Part shown: positions 16,695-26,881 of the stretch, in pieces
How positions within the stretch are numbered: the first letter of the stretch is position 1
Layout of the letters: every line of letters starts with the position of its first letter
NCBI RefSeq assembly: GCF_016735515.1
Contig: NZ_JAERQZ010000001.1
Span: 3,088,746-3,152,745 of the forward strand
Length of the DNA: 64,000 bases
DNA from: Piscinibacter sp. HJYY11
Lineage (GTDB): Bacteria > Pseudomonadota > Gammaproteobacteria > Burkholderiales > Burkholderiaceae_C
Direction of reading: 5' to 3'
Translations under genes and position numbers: made by a program
The notes under the pieces: model-generated
What the model saw: only the letters and a program-made list of their open reading frames with translations
Told to the model about the DNA's origin: nothing
Databases searched by the model: none

Positions 16695-17090
16695 TCACGG
16701 TGATTTCCTTTCAAGGAGTGGGAGAGAAACTGCCAGCGGCAGCGGGGCAAAAGCGTGTTCGACGGGCGGGTAGAAGCCGACGAGCTGGCCGGCGTGGAGC
16801 ACGGCATAGGCTTCGTGCATGTGAGCGCCCTCGACCGTCAGCACGGTCTGGGTGGGCTTGAGCACGAGGCCTTGGGCCACGCGGCCGACCACGATGAACT
16901 CGGTGCCCGCGGCGATGCTGCGCGGATAGCCGCTCTCGAGCACCAGCTCGACGGCCTGCGAAGTCGCGAAGCGCTGGCCACGCTCTGGCGTGGCGGCCAG
17001 CAGTTCGACGGGATGCCGCTTGACCTCCATCGCACACCCGGCCCCGAGCAGGGCCAGCGCGACGAGCACGTACAGATGCCGATGTGGCAT
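16695..17090 (-). CDS. Small lipoprotein of unknown function
   Basis: A 131-residue protein with a short basic N-terminus, a hydrophobic stretch and the lipobox LLGAGC, so Cys19 is the predicted lipidated residue. The mature part contains VELLAATPERGQRFATSQAV and AAGTEFIVVGRVAQGLVLKP, suggestive of a small beta-rich domain. Family not recognised. Translation seems coupled to a degraded gene directly downstream. Confidence 0.65.
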   Translation of the reverse strand: MPHRHLYVLVALALLGAGCAMEVKRHPVELLAATPERGQRFATSQAVELVLESGYPRSIAAGTEFIVVGRVAQGLVLKPTQTVLTVEGAHMHEAYAVLHAGQLVGFYPPVEHAFAPLPLAVSLPLLERKSP

Positions 17091-17262
17091 GGTCTCCTCC
17101 CTCTGATGAGCGGGTTGGACCAGGCGCCTGCGCCCGTGCTCACCCGCGTTTTATCGTCTTGGGCGGATTATGCGTTTGCCTGCGGGCGCCCCGTTCCCTT
17201 CCGATGGGGGAAAGACGCGGCGCCGATCGGACCCTCGCGTACCATGACGGCTCTCTCCCGCC

Positions 17263-19140
<1,878 letters not shown>

Positions 19141-19209
19141 GACATCTCCCTGATGGCGGGCGGCCGGCACGCGCGGCACACTGAGGCCCTGGCCACCAGG
19201 AGCCTGACC

Positions 19210-20058
19210 ATGACCATCACCACACGCCCGAATCGCGGGTTCGCGGCCGCCCTGTTCTGCGCATTTCTGTCCGCCTGCGGCGGTGGGGGCGATGACGGGT
19301 CTTCGGGCGCAAGCAGCGCCACCCACGAGACGGTGCAGTCGACTAGCGGTGTCACGGTGATCGATGAAAGCGCCCGCGCCCAGGCCACCGTGCTGTCGGC
19401 CTCACGCCTGGTGTTCACCATCAGCGGCGCGAGCGGGACCAGCAGCTGCGCAGGCGGCGGCTCGGTGAGCTTCATCGCCACCGCCGGCACGACCGGCAGC
19501 CTCACCAACGGCGTGGCCGACGCCGGCGAGACCTACACGATCCAGTTCGCCAGCTGCCGCAGCTCGACCGACACGTCGGTGGTGAATGGCGCACTCACGT
19601 TGACCGTCATCAGCGCGAACGGCGACAACCTGTCGGTGGGCACCGAGTCGAACCTCACCGTGGTCCAGCAGGACCGCACGCTCCGGCTCGAAGGCCGCTC
19701 GACGCTCAGCCACACGGTGCAGACCAGCGGGGCGACCCAGGTGACGACCGACCGCTGGCAAACGCCGTCGGCCAGCATCACGAGCACGCACAACGGCCGC
19801 ACGACGCGCCTCACCCTCACCAACGTCGACCTCACCCAAACGGTCACCACCACCAACGGTGTCGTCACCGGAAGCACGAGCCAGGGCACGCTGACGATGG
19901 GCTACAGCGGCTGGCTGGGCGATTGGTCGGCCACGATCGGCACGCAAGGGATCGTGAGCCTCAACGCAAACGGCGTGCGGCTCAGCGGCCTGTGGTTGAT
20001 CACCCTGCCGCGCCACCTGATCTGGCTGGTGCCGATCCTCGTCATCGAGGCCGACTGA
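19210..20058 (+). CDS. Hypothetical lipoprotein
   Basis: A 282-residue protein with signal peptide and lipobox FLSAC, followed by a GGGG spacer. The mature part is rich in Thr and Ser and in short beta strands, with two cysteine pairs (SSCAGGG, FASCRSS) that may form disulfides. The C-terminus ends in an unusually hydrophobic stretch (LWLITLPRHLIWLVPILVIE). The ATG at 19210 places the signal peptide correctly; the open frame extends upstream but lacks a ribosome site. Not recognised. It lies 69 bases behind recQ on the same strand. Confidence 0.65.
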   Translation: MTITTRPNRGFAAALFCAFLSACGGGGDDGSSGASSATHETVQSTSGVTVIDESARAQATVLSASRLVFTISGASGTSSCAGGGSVSFIATAGTTGSLTNGVADAGETYTIQFASCRSSTDTSVVNGALTLTVISANGDNLSVGTESNLTVVQQDRTLRLEGRSTLSHTVQTSGATQVTTDRWQTPSASITSTHNGRTTRLTLTNVDLTQTVTTTNGVVTGSTSQGTLTMGYSGWLGDWSATIGTQGIVSLNANGVRLSGLWLITLPRHLIWLVPILVIEAD

Positions 20059-20077
20059 GGCCGCCCGCGAAGGGCGC

Positions 20078-20707
20078 TCAGCCCTTGGTGTTGAGGTCGA
20101 AGGCGCGGTAGGTCGAGAGCAAGCGCCCGTAGGCGGCCATCACGCGCTCGAAGCACTTGGGGTCGCGCTTCACGTGGGCGTCGTACAGGAAGCCCGAGAG
20201 CAACGAGAAGACCTCGAACACCATCTGCTCCGGGTCGGAGTCGGCGCGCAGGTGGCCGCGCTCGATGGCCTGCTGCACGGTGCGCTCGAGCGTCTGGCGC
20301 CAGGCCATCATGCCGTTGACGAGGCGCGTGCGCAGCGCATCGGGGTGCGCATCGGGGTCGTCATCGAAGGTGTTGACGGCGTAGTGCGAGGCGATGAGCG
20401 CGGTGAGCTCGTTGCCGTGGTGCACCCAGCGGTGCACGATCGCATTGAGCCGCGGCAGGCCCGCCGGCTCGGACAAGGTGGGCATGAAGACGGTGAGCGC
20501 GAAGATGCGCTCGTACTCGTCGAGGATCAGGATCTGCAGCGCCTCGAGCGAGCCCACCCGCACGAAGACACCGCTCTTGCTGATGTCGAGCTTCTGGGCG
20601 ATCGCGTTGAGCGTCACGCTCTGGAGGCCCTTGTGGACTGCGATGTCCATGCCCGCCGCGACGATCGCCGCGAGGGTCTGTTCACTCTTGTCGCGTCTGC
20701 GGGCCAT
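20078..20707 (-). CDS. TetR/AcrR family transcriptional regulator
   Basis: A 209-residue repressor-type regulator. The N-terminal helix-turn-helix (about 8-55) has the TetR pattern TLAAIVAAGMDIAVHKGL then TLNAIAQKLDISKSGVFVRV. The rest is all-helical and should bind an inducer. Its gene diverges from an exported-protein gene with a 210-base gap, so it may control that gene, itself, or both. No clear palindromic operator beyond the short GTATAC near 20751 was seen. Confidence 0.88.
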   Translation of the reverse strand: MARRRDKSEQTLAAIVAAGMDIAVHKGLQSVTLNAIAQKLDISKSGVFVRVGSLEALQILILDEYERIFALTVFMPTLSEPAGLPRLNAIVHRWVHHGNELTALIASHYAVNTFDDDPDAHPDALRTRLVNGMMAWRQTLERTVQQAIERGHLRADSDPEQMVFEVFSLLSGFLYDAHVKRDPKCFERVMAAYGRLLSTYRAFDLNTKG

Positions 20708-20917
20708 CCCTGAAACCTGATGCTTTCTACTGCTTGCGAAGTGTGCGGAAGTATACGGATCGGGTCTCTTTTGACACCCTCGTAACTAAGGAGGATCGCG
20801 CCAACTAGTGCCGTGATTTATGCCCCTCTGAAGGGGGAGCGTTGCAACAGGCGCTACAGGCCGGGCGGCCGGGGTTCGAAAAAACAGGGGAGATACACCA
20901 CCCCTGCGAGACTGTCC

Positions 20918-21337
20918 ATGTTCTGCCCTGCCCGCCTTGCATTGCTGTTCACCGCCCTGGCCGTGGCGCCCTGTGCGCAAGCGCAGGCCCAGGCGCAGCA
21001 CACCTTCGGTCTGCACCTCGTGAGCTATCACGAGCCCGACAAGACCTACAACAACACCAACCCCGGCATGTACTACCGCCACCCCGATGGCTGGACCGCC
21101 GGGTTCTATCGCAACTCGGTGCGGCGCGACAGCATCTACATCGGCTACACCTGGAAGTACGGCATCTTCGACATCACCACCGCTGGCGTGAGCGGCTACT
21201 TCGACAAGGTCCAGCCGCTGCTGGTGCCGTCGGTGTCGCTCGGCACCTGGTACGGCGTGACGCCGCGCATCGCCTACATCCCGCGCGTCGAAAAGAAGAT
21301 CGGCTCGCACGTGCTGCACCTGATGCTCGAGTTCTGA
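20918..21337 (+). CDS. Exported beta-rich protein of unknown function
   Basis: A 139-residue protein with a Sec signal peptide (FCPARLALLFTALAVAPCAQA). The mature part alternates short beta strands with turns: HTFGLHLVSYHEPD, YNNTNPGMYYRHPDG, YIGYTWKYGIFDITTAG and VLHLMLEF. The YNNTNPG motif recurs in small proteins of proteobacteria and their phages, none with a known role to me. The pattern and terminal Phe would suit a small outer-membrane barrel. Divergent from the TetR gene, which may regulate it. Confidence 0.6.
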   Translation: MFCPARLALLFTALAVAPCAQAQAQAQHTFGLHLVSYHEPDKTYNNTNPGMYYRHPDGWTAGFYRNSVRRDSIYIGYTWKYGIFDITTAGVSGYFDKVQPLLVPSVSLGTWYGVTPRIAYIPRVEKKIGSHVLHLMLEF

Positions 21338-21496
21338 GCCGCGGGCCAAAAGGCCAAGCTGTCACCGCGCGCAACAGCGCGTGCATGACGACCCCGCGCC
21401 ACTGCGCGGTGTGCACATCGGCGTGCCAACTGCGTCACGCACAAAGCCTTACCAGGCCTCACTACAGCCGAGGCCGCGGCTTCCGACAATTTCTCC

Positions 21497-22639
21497 ATGT
21501 CTCAAGCAGTACCCCACACCGGCGCCCGCTCCGGCGCCTTCATCCCCTCGTCCCTTCTGTCCACCCTGGCGCTGTGCGCCTCCCTCACGCTCGGCGCCTG
21601 CGGCGGCGGCGGAGGTGGACAAGAGGCCACTCCCTCCGACACCACCGCAGCCCCCGCTGCCTCGGCGTCCGCGCCCACCGAAACGGCCGAGCTCACCACA
21701 CCGGGCCTGCGCTGGCGCGGCGTCAACCTCTCGGGTGCGGAATACAACAGCACCCAGGTGCCGGGCCGCTATGGCTACGAATACTTCTACCCAAGCACCG
21801 CGGCCGTGGACTACTTTCAGTCCAAGGGCATGAACCTGATCCGCCTGCCCTTCCTGTGGGAACGCGTGCAGCCCACGCTGTACCAGCCGCTCAACCAGAC
21901 CGAGCTGCAGCGCCTCGTGAGCTTCGTCAACAGCACGACCGCCAAGGGCATCACGGTGCTGATCGACCCGCACAACTACGGCCGCTACCGCCAGCAGGTG
22001 ATCGGCTCGACCGGCGTGCCGCACAACGCCTTCGGCGACTTCTGGTACCGCCTGGCCGGCACGTTCAAGAACAACCCCAAGGTGATCTTCGGCCTGATGA
22101 ACGAGCCCTACGGCATGACCACGGAGAACTGGGTGGGCGCGGCGAACGATGCCATCCGCCGCATCCGCGCCGCCGGGGCCACCAACACCATCGCCGTGCC
22201 GGGCAACGCCTGGTCGGGCGCCTACAGCTGGACGTCCAACTTCTACGGCACGCCCAACGCGCAGGCCATGCTGCAGATCACCGACAGCCGCAACAACCTG
22301 GTCTTCGAGGTGCACCAGTACCTCGACACCGACAGCTCGGGCACCACCACCCACTGCGTGAGCGCGACCATCGGTGCGCAACGCCTGCAGGTGTTCACCG
22401 ACTGGCTGCGTGCCAATGGCAAGCGCGGCCTGCTCGGCGAATTCGCCGCCGCCAACACCGACACCTGCAAGCTGGCCCTCAACGGCATGCTGGCCTTCAT
22501 GCAGGCGAACAGCGACGTGTGGGTGGGCTGGAGCTACTGGCTCGCCGGCGCCTGGGCCAGCAACGACCCGTTCAGCCTGCAGCCGGTGAACGGGGTCGAC
22601 AAGCCGCAGATGCAGGTGCTGCAGCCCTTCCTGAACTGA
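21497..22639 (+). CDS. Glycoside hydrolase family 5 (endoglucanase-like) lipoprotein
   Basis: A 380-residue GH5 enzyme, likely cleaving beta-1,4-glucans or related polysaccharides. The lipobox LTLGAC makes Cys35 the lipidated residue, followed by a Gly run and an Ala/Thr/Ser linker. The catalytic barrel begins at LRWRGVNLSGAEY. The acid/base is Glu203 in FGLMNEPYG and the nucleophile Glu315 in LLGEFA; the conserved DPHNYGRY and EVHQYLD are also present. It would be anchored on the cell surface or periplasm. Its TGA stop abuts the stop of the convergent VWA gene with no bases between. Confidence 0.9.
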   Translation: MSQAVPHTGARSGAFIPSSLLSTLALCASLTLGACGGGGGGQEATPSDTTAAPAASASAPTETAELTTPGLRWRGVNLSGAEYNSTQVPGRYGYEYFYPSTAAVDYFQSKGMNLIRLPFLWERVQPTLYQPLNQTELQRLVSFVNSTTAKGITVLIDPHNYGRYRQQVIGSTGVPHNAFGDFWYRLAGTFKNNPKVIFGLMNEPYGMTTENWVGAANDAIRRIRAAGATNTIAVPGNAWSGAYSWTSNFYGTPNAQAMLQITDSRNNLVFEVHQYLDTDSSGTTTHCVSATIGAQRLQVFTDWLRANGKRGLLGEFAAANTDTCKLALNGMLAFMQANSDVWVGWSYWLAGAWASNDPFSLQPVNGVDKPQMQVLQPFLN

Positions 22640-24151
22640 TCAGCTGCGCTTCAGCCGCGCGAGCTCCTCGCTCACCAGGCGCACGACCAGGCGGTCGAGC
22701 GTCTGCACCGAGTACTGCTTCACGTCGTGAGGCGTCTGCGTGCCGGGGCCGCTGCCCGGGTTGTGCGCATCGCGGTAGGTGAGGAAGACGAAACGGCCCG
22801 CGGTGTACTGCGCCATCTGGCGGTAGATGTATTCGCCGACCGGGTCGAGCCCGCTCGCGCCCACCGCGAAGAGCTTGATGCCCTTGGCGAGCGCGGCCTG
22901 CATGTCGCGGTCGTACTGCGGGCCGCCGTAGTCGAGATGCGGCGGCGCATCGGCCACCAGCACCACCATGCGCGCCGCCTGCTGGCGCCAGCTCATGCGG
23001 TGCACGGCTTCGTGCAGCGCCTCGTTCAGCGCCTCGGGCGTGTCGCCGCCACCATGCGCCTGCACGCTCGCGAGTTGCTGCTGGAAGGTGCCGAGGTCGT
23101 CGGTGAAGTCGTGCGTGCGCGTGAGGTACGCGTCGCCACGGTCGCGGTAGCTCACCAGGCCCCAGCAGATGTCGGGCTGCCCGGGCAGCTGCGCGATCTG
23201 CTGCGCCATCGCACGCATCGAGGCCTTGAGCTTGGCGATCTCGTCGCCCATCGAGCCGGTGGCGTCGATGAGGAAGACGAGGTCGAGGCGCACCGGCTGT
23301 GCGGCCACCGCACCCAGGCGCACCTGCACCGCGTTCGACTGACCTCGCATCAGCAGCGCGCGACTTTGCATCGGGCCCTTGCGCACGGCGACGCCAAGCG
23401 TGCGCTCGTCACCACCGCTGTACGGCATGAACGCGCGCGGGTGCAGCCACACGCGGCCGGCGGTGTCGGTGCGAGCCCACATCACCGGCTGCGCCACGCC
23501 GGGGCGCTGCACGGCGACCTCGGCGTCGTGCACCGGCTGGCCATTGGTGTCGACGACTTCAAGCAGGTAGCGCTCGCTGATGTCGCGGTCGCGCACCGGC
23601 AGGCCCGCATGGCGCTGGCGGTAGGCGAGGTACTCGCCGAAGTCGGCGTTGTCGTCGACCATGCCGGCGGTCACCACCGGGGGGTGGGGGCGCGGCAGCG
23701 GGGGCCGGGACTGCGGTTGTGGCCACGGTGGGGGCGCGAAGGCGGGGGCCGACGGTCCTGCGCTGGCATCGGCGTTGCGCGACGACACGGCCGGTGCGGC
23801 CGGGGCGGCGGCCTTCTCTTCCGCCATCGAGGCATCCGCCGACTCACGCCGCTTGGCGAGTGCGCCGTCGGCGCGCGAGGCATACGCGTCGCGTTCATGC
23901 CGCCGCGCATCCCGGCCTTGTTGCACGCCACCGCCACCCGGCACCTCGCGCATCACCGGCAGGCGCCGGCAATGGGTGGCCGAGGGCGGGCTGAACGTCG
24001 GCGGCGCATCGTCGGGCTGCCACACGGGGGTGTCCTGCCAGACCGGCGGCCAGGCCTCGCGCTCGGCCGAGGTGGCGCCGCAGGCCATCAGCAACAGGCT
24101 CATCAGCGCCGCCGGCCACAGTGCGCGGCGGGGAAAAGGGGTCGTGCGCAT
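22640..24151 (-). CDS. von Willebrand factor A domain lipoprotein
   Basis: A 503-residue protein with signal peptide and lipobox LLMAC. A low-complexity Ala/Pro/Arg region (about 30-165) precedes a carboxypeptidase-like beta domain (YLLEVVDTNGQPVHDAEVAV). The VWA domain then follows with a metal-ion site DATGS in VFLIDATGSM, plus SYRDRGD and VLVADAPPHLD. DxTGS is an accepted variant of the DxSxS motif. Genes for an ECF sigma factor and its membrane anti-sigma start divergently 124 bases away, and all three probably belong to one envelope response. The ATG at 24151 is preceded by a purine-rich AAGGAG site. Confidence 0.82.
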   Translation of the reverse strand: MRTTPFPRRALWPAALMSLLLMACGATSAEREAWPPVWQDTPVWQPDDAPPTFSPPSATHCRRLPVMREVPGGGGVQQGRDARRHERDAYASRADGALAKRRESADASMAEEKAAAPAAPAVSSRNADASAGPSAPAFAPPPWPQPQSRPPLPRPHPPVVTAGMVDDNADFGEYLAYRQRHAGLPVRDRDISERYLLEVVDTNGQPVHDAEVAVQRPGVAQPVMWARTDTAGRVWLHPRAFMPYSGGDERTLGVAVRKGPMQSRALLMRGQSNAVQVRLGAVAAQPVRLDLVFLIDATGSMGDEIAKLKASMRAMAQQIAQLPGQPDICWGLVSYRDRGDAYLTRTHDFTDDLGTFQQQLASVQAHGGGDTPEALNEALHEAVHRMSWRQQAARMVVLVADAPPHLDYGGPQYDRDMQAALAKGIKLFAVGASGLDPVGEYIYRQMAQYTAGRFVFLTYRDAHNPGSGPGTQTPHDVKQYSVQTLDRLVVRLVSEELARLKRS

Positions 24152-24275
24152 CGAAGTCTCCTTGAAAGGTGAAGAGGTCACCTCGGCTGACACGCACCAG
24201 CCCGTCCGATGGGGTGAAAAAAGTTTTGGCGCCACGCACCACCCCACCGGCACCCCTCGCCCGTATCACCGTCAG

Positions 24276-24926
24276 ATGAGGCAGACTCCCACGCCGATGA
24301 GTGCGCTCGAACCGACCGACGACGAGCTGATGAACGCCTATGCGCGCGGCGACGCCGCGGCCTTCGAGCGCCTGTACGCACGCCACCAGGCCGGGCTGTA
24401 CCGTTTCGTGCGGCGCCTGCTCGGCCCCGCGCTCGCGGCGCAGGCCGACGAGGTGTTCCAGGACACCTGGCTCAAGGTGGTCAACGCGCGCATGCAGTGG
24501 GCGCCGCAAGGCGCCACCTTCCGCACCTGGCTCTTCACGCTGGCGCACCACCGGGTGATCGACATCTGGCGACGCAGCGGCCGCGAGGTGTCGGTGACGA
24601 CCGACGACGACACCCCCTGGGAGCCCGAGGGCGATGCCGCCTGGTCGCAGTGGCCACAGGCCAGGAGCCCGGCACCGCACAGCGAGGAGCTGGCGTTCTG
24701 GCGCCGCGCCGGCGAGCGGCTCTTGCGTTGCCTCGATGAACTGCCGCTGGCTCAGCGCAGTGCCTTCCTGCTGCACCACGACGACGAACTCCCGCTGGCC
24801 GAGGTCGCCCGCGCGCTCGAGGTCGGCTTCGAAACGGCGAAGACGCGCTTGCGTTACGCGATGAGCAAGCTGCGGGTCTGCATGGGCGCCTACCTCGCGC
24901 CATTGCAGCAAGGGGAAGCGCGATGA
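24276..24926 (+). CDS. ECF-type RNA polymerase sigma factor
   Basis: A 216-residue sigma-70-family factor. Region 2 covers FERLYARHQAGLYRFVRRLL, DEVFQDTWLKVVNARMQW and TWLFTLAHHRVIDIWRR. A Pro/Trp/Asp-rich linker precedes region 4 with ELPLAQRSAFLLHHDDELPL and the helix-turn-helix VARALEVGFETAKTRLRYA. It should direct polymerase to a small envelope-stress regulon. An ATG 21 bases downstream (24297) is a possible start and gives the more usual N-terminus MSALEPTDDEL. The stop overlaps the anti-sigma start by 4 bases. Confidence 0.88.
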   Translation: MRQTPTPMSALEPTDDELMNAYARGDAAAFERLYARHQAGLYRFVRRLLGPALAAQADEVFQDTWLKVVNARMQWAPQGATFRTWLFTLAHHRVIDIWRRSGREVSVTTDDDTPWEPEGDAAWSQWPQARSPAPHSEELAFWRRAGERLLRCLDELPLAQRSAFLLHHDDELPLAEVARALEVGFETAKTRLRYAMSKLRVCMGAYLAPLQQGEAR

Positions 24927-26008
24927 GCGGGCACGACGACATGCACGACACACCACGCGACCCGCATCTGCGCGAAGCGCTGCGCCATGCGCCCGACGCA
25001 CAGCTGCAGGCGCCGCCCGCGCTCAGCGAGCTGATCCTGAAGGAAGCGCGTGCCAAGGCCCGCGACCCGCAGCCCGCCACGGCTACGTCCGCCCCCGGTT
25101 GGCCACAGCGCGTGTGGGACTGGCTCGCCCGCCCCGCCGTCGCCACCGGCTTCGCGGGCGTGATGGCCGCCGTGCTGGTCGGCCTGATGTGGTGGGACGA
25201 ACCGATGGAGGACGCCATGCCGCGCAGCCCCGTGCCCGCGGCCGCGCCGCAGGCGGAAGGTGCCGCGGCACCGCAGGCACCTGCCGCCCCGGCCGTCGTC
25301 CCGGCTCGCCCGCCGGCCGACACCACGACCGCCGCGCCCAAGCCCGAGCCCGCGCGCAAGAAGGCCGCCGAAGCGCCGCGCACGGCGACACCGGGCACGG
25401 CTGCTCCTGCGCGCAGCGATGCGGCGCCCGCTTCGCCCCAGCAGGACACCGCGGCGCCAGCGCCCGTGCCTCCGCCAGCCCCCGCCCCTGCGACCGCCGC
25501 AGCGCCTCCGCCCGCATTCGCCGAGAAAGCCGAGGCGTTGGCCAAGGCCCGCTCCGAAGAACAAAAGCGCGAGCTCAGCGGCCCGGCTCCGGCCGAGGCC
25601 CAGGAACGCCGCGCCGCGGCCAGGCTGCAGCTCAATGAATCACGGCTGCAGCGCGAGTCGGAGGCCTACACGCGCGTGGCCAGCGTGCGCGCCGCCGTCG
25701 CCGCGGAACCTGCGCGCTGGGCGTGGCAGCGCGGCGGCACGGCCCAGCCGCTCACCGAGGCGCTCACCGCCTGGCTTGCGCAACTCGACGCCACCGCCGG
25801 CAACCGCTGGCAAGCGCGCCAGGCACGCGACGAGGCCGCACCGCTCGGCCGCGAGCTGGTGCTGTTGCGCGATGGCCAGGTGCAGCACCGCTTCCAGCTC
25901 ACCGAGCAGGGCGTGCTGTGGGACCGCGGCCAGAGCGCCTGGCAGGTCGAACTGCAGGCCGACGCGCTCGCTGCGTTGCGCAGCGCCCTCGACAGCGCTG
26001 CGCCCTGA
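24923..26008 (+). CDS. Putative membrane anti-sigma factor
   Basis: A 361-residue protein starting at an ATGA overlap with the sigma gene, the classic anti-sigma position. The N-terminal 60 residues (DPHLREALRHAPDAQLQAPP) are cytoplasmic; one membrane segment follows (ATGFAGVMAAVLVGLMWW, about 74-91). A periplasmic Ala/Pro/Lys-rich spacer of about 110 residues and a helical, then beta, C-terminal domain (ELVLLRDGQVQHRFQLTEQG) complete it. No zinc-binding HxxxCxxC motif was seen, so it is not a ZAS-type anti-sigma. Function is inferred from position and topology. Confidence 0.65.
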   Translation: MSGHDDMHDTPRDPHLREALRHAPDAQLQAPPALSELILKEARAKARDPQPATATSAPGWPQRVWDWLARPAVATGFAGVMAAVLVGLMWWDEPMEDAMPRSPVPAAAPQAEGAAAPQAPAAPAVVPARPPADTTTAAPKPEPARKKAAEAPRTATPGTAAPARSDAAPASPQQDTAAPAPVPPPAPAPATAAAPPPAFAEKAEALAKARSEEQKRELSGPAPAEAQERRAAARLQLNESRLQRESEAYTRVASVRAAVAAEPARWAWQRGGTAQPLTEALTAWLAQLDATAGNRWQARQARDEAAPLGRELVLLRDGQVQHRFQLTEQGVLWDRGQSAWQVELQADALAALRSALDSAAP

Positions 26009-26014
26009 GCCGCG

Positions 26015-26851
26015 TCATGCCGCGAGGCGCGACGCGAAGAACGCGAGGATCTCGTCGCGTGCCGCGATCGTCGGCTGCCCCGCTTCGTCGATCAGGTGTG
26101 CCGTGACCACGCTGTGCGGCGTCGGCACGTAGCGCTTGAAGAAGGGCGGCGGCTCCGGGTGGGCCGCGCTGTCGGGCAGCACACGCGCGACGAAGCGCTG
26201 GCCGAGCGCCTGCTCGTAGGCGGCGAACCGCTGCGCCGTGCACACCTTGTCGCCGGCGAAGCGATAGGCCATCACCGTCAGGTCGTCGCGCACCAGGCGC
26301 TCGTTCACAGCGCGCAGGTCGTCGGGCGAGATCTCCAGCCCGGCGGGGTCGTTCAAGGGGAGCGAAGGCTGGCACAGCACCGGCGCAAGCACCGCCGGCT
26401 CCAGCATCATCGTGAGCGCGAAGTTGCCGGTGAAGCACATGCCGATCGCGCCCACACCCGGGCCACCACATTCCTGATGCGCAAGGCGCGCCAGGGACCT
26501 CAGCCACTGCGTCACGGGGCTCGACACGTTGGCCGCCAGCGCACGGAACTCGGCACTGACGCAGGCCCGCTGGAACACCGCCTTGCCCTCCTCGGCCAGC
26601 GGGACCGCGCCATCGCGGCCAAAGAGCGAGGGCATGTAGACGGTGAAGCCGGCGTCGCGCACCCAGCGCGCGAAGCGCGCCACGTGCGGGCTGATGCCGG
26701 GCATCTCGGTCATCACGATCACCGACGGCCCACAGCCGCTCACATGCACCACCTTCGTCGCACCGTCGAGCGTGATGGGGCGGCGGTCGAAGTCGTCAAG
26801 CGGGTCGTCTGCGTGCGTGTTGTCTCCATGCGTCTCGGGGGTGCCTGTCAT
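26015..26851 (-). CDS. Dienelactone hydrolase family protein
   Basis: A 278-residue alpha/beta-hydrolase of the dienelactone hydrolase family, with the Cys nucleophile in IGMCFTGNF (Cys139) and the conserved acidic TEMPG near 48-52. FAGDKVC supplies the probable Asp. It lies in the cytoplasm; the substrate cannot be told, as these enzymes act on lactones, thioesters and esters. The ATG at 26851 has CTGGAG six bases upstream. An upstream in-frame ATG at 26881 exists, but the two frame an 11-base inverted repeat that includes this ribosome site. It converges with the anti-sigma gene with 6 bases between stops. Confidence 0.8.
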   Translation of the reverse strand: MTGTPETHGDNTHADDPLDDFDRRPITLDGATKVVHVSGCGPSVIVMTEMPGISPHVARFARWVRDAGFTVYMPSLFGRDGAVPLAEEGKAVFQRACVSAEFRALAANVSSPVTQWLRSLARLAHQECGGPGVGAIGMCFTGNFALTMMLEPAVLAPVLCQPSLPLNDPAGLEISPDDLRAVNERLVRDDLTVMAYRFAGDKVCTAQRFAAYEQALGQRFVARVLPDSAAHPEPPPFFKRYVPTPHSVVTAHLIDEAGQPTIAARDEILAFFASRLAA

Positions 26852-26881
26852 GGCGGCTCCAGGGTAAAGAGGAGCCGCCAT
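26850..26881 (-). promoter_or_regulatory. Inverted repeat overlapping the ribosome site and start codon of the dienelactone hydrolase gene
   Basis: An 11-base perfect inverted repeat (ATGGCGGCTCC / GGAGCCGCCAT) with a 10-base spacer. In the minus-strand mRNA the 3' arm contains both GGAG and the first two bases of the start codon, so folding would hide the translation start. It might instead be a protein-binding operator, or part of the coding sequence if the upstream ATG is used. Confidence 0.55.

Noticed and set aside
16695..16697. In-frame TGA as a possible selenocysteine codon, since selD is present in the window
   Set aside because: A normal-looking gene end precedes it, a start codon overlaps it, no typical SECIS hairpin was seen just after it, and no selA/selB is visible.
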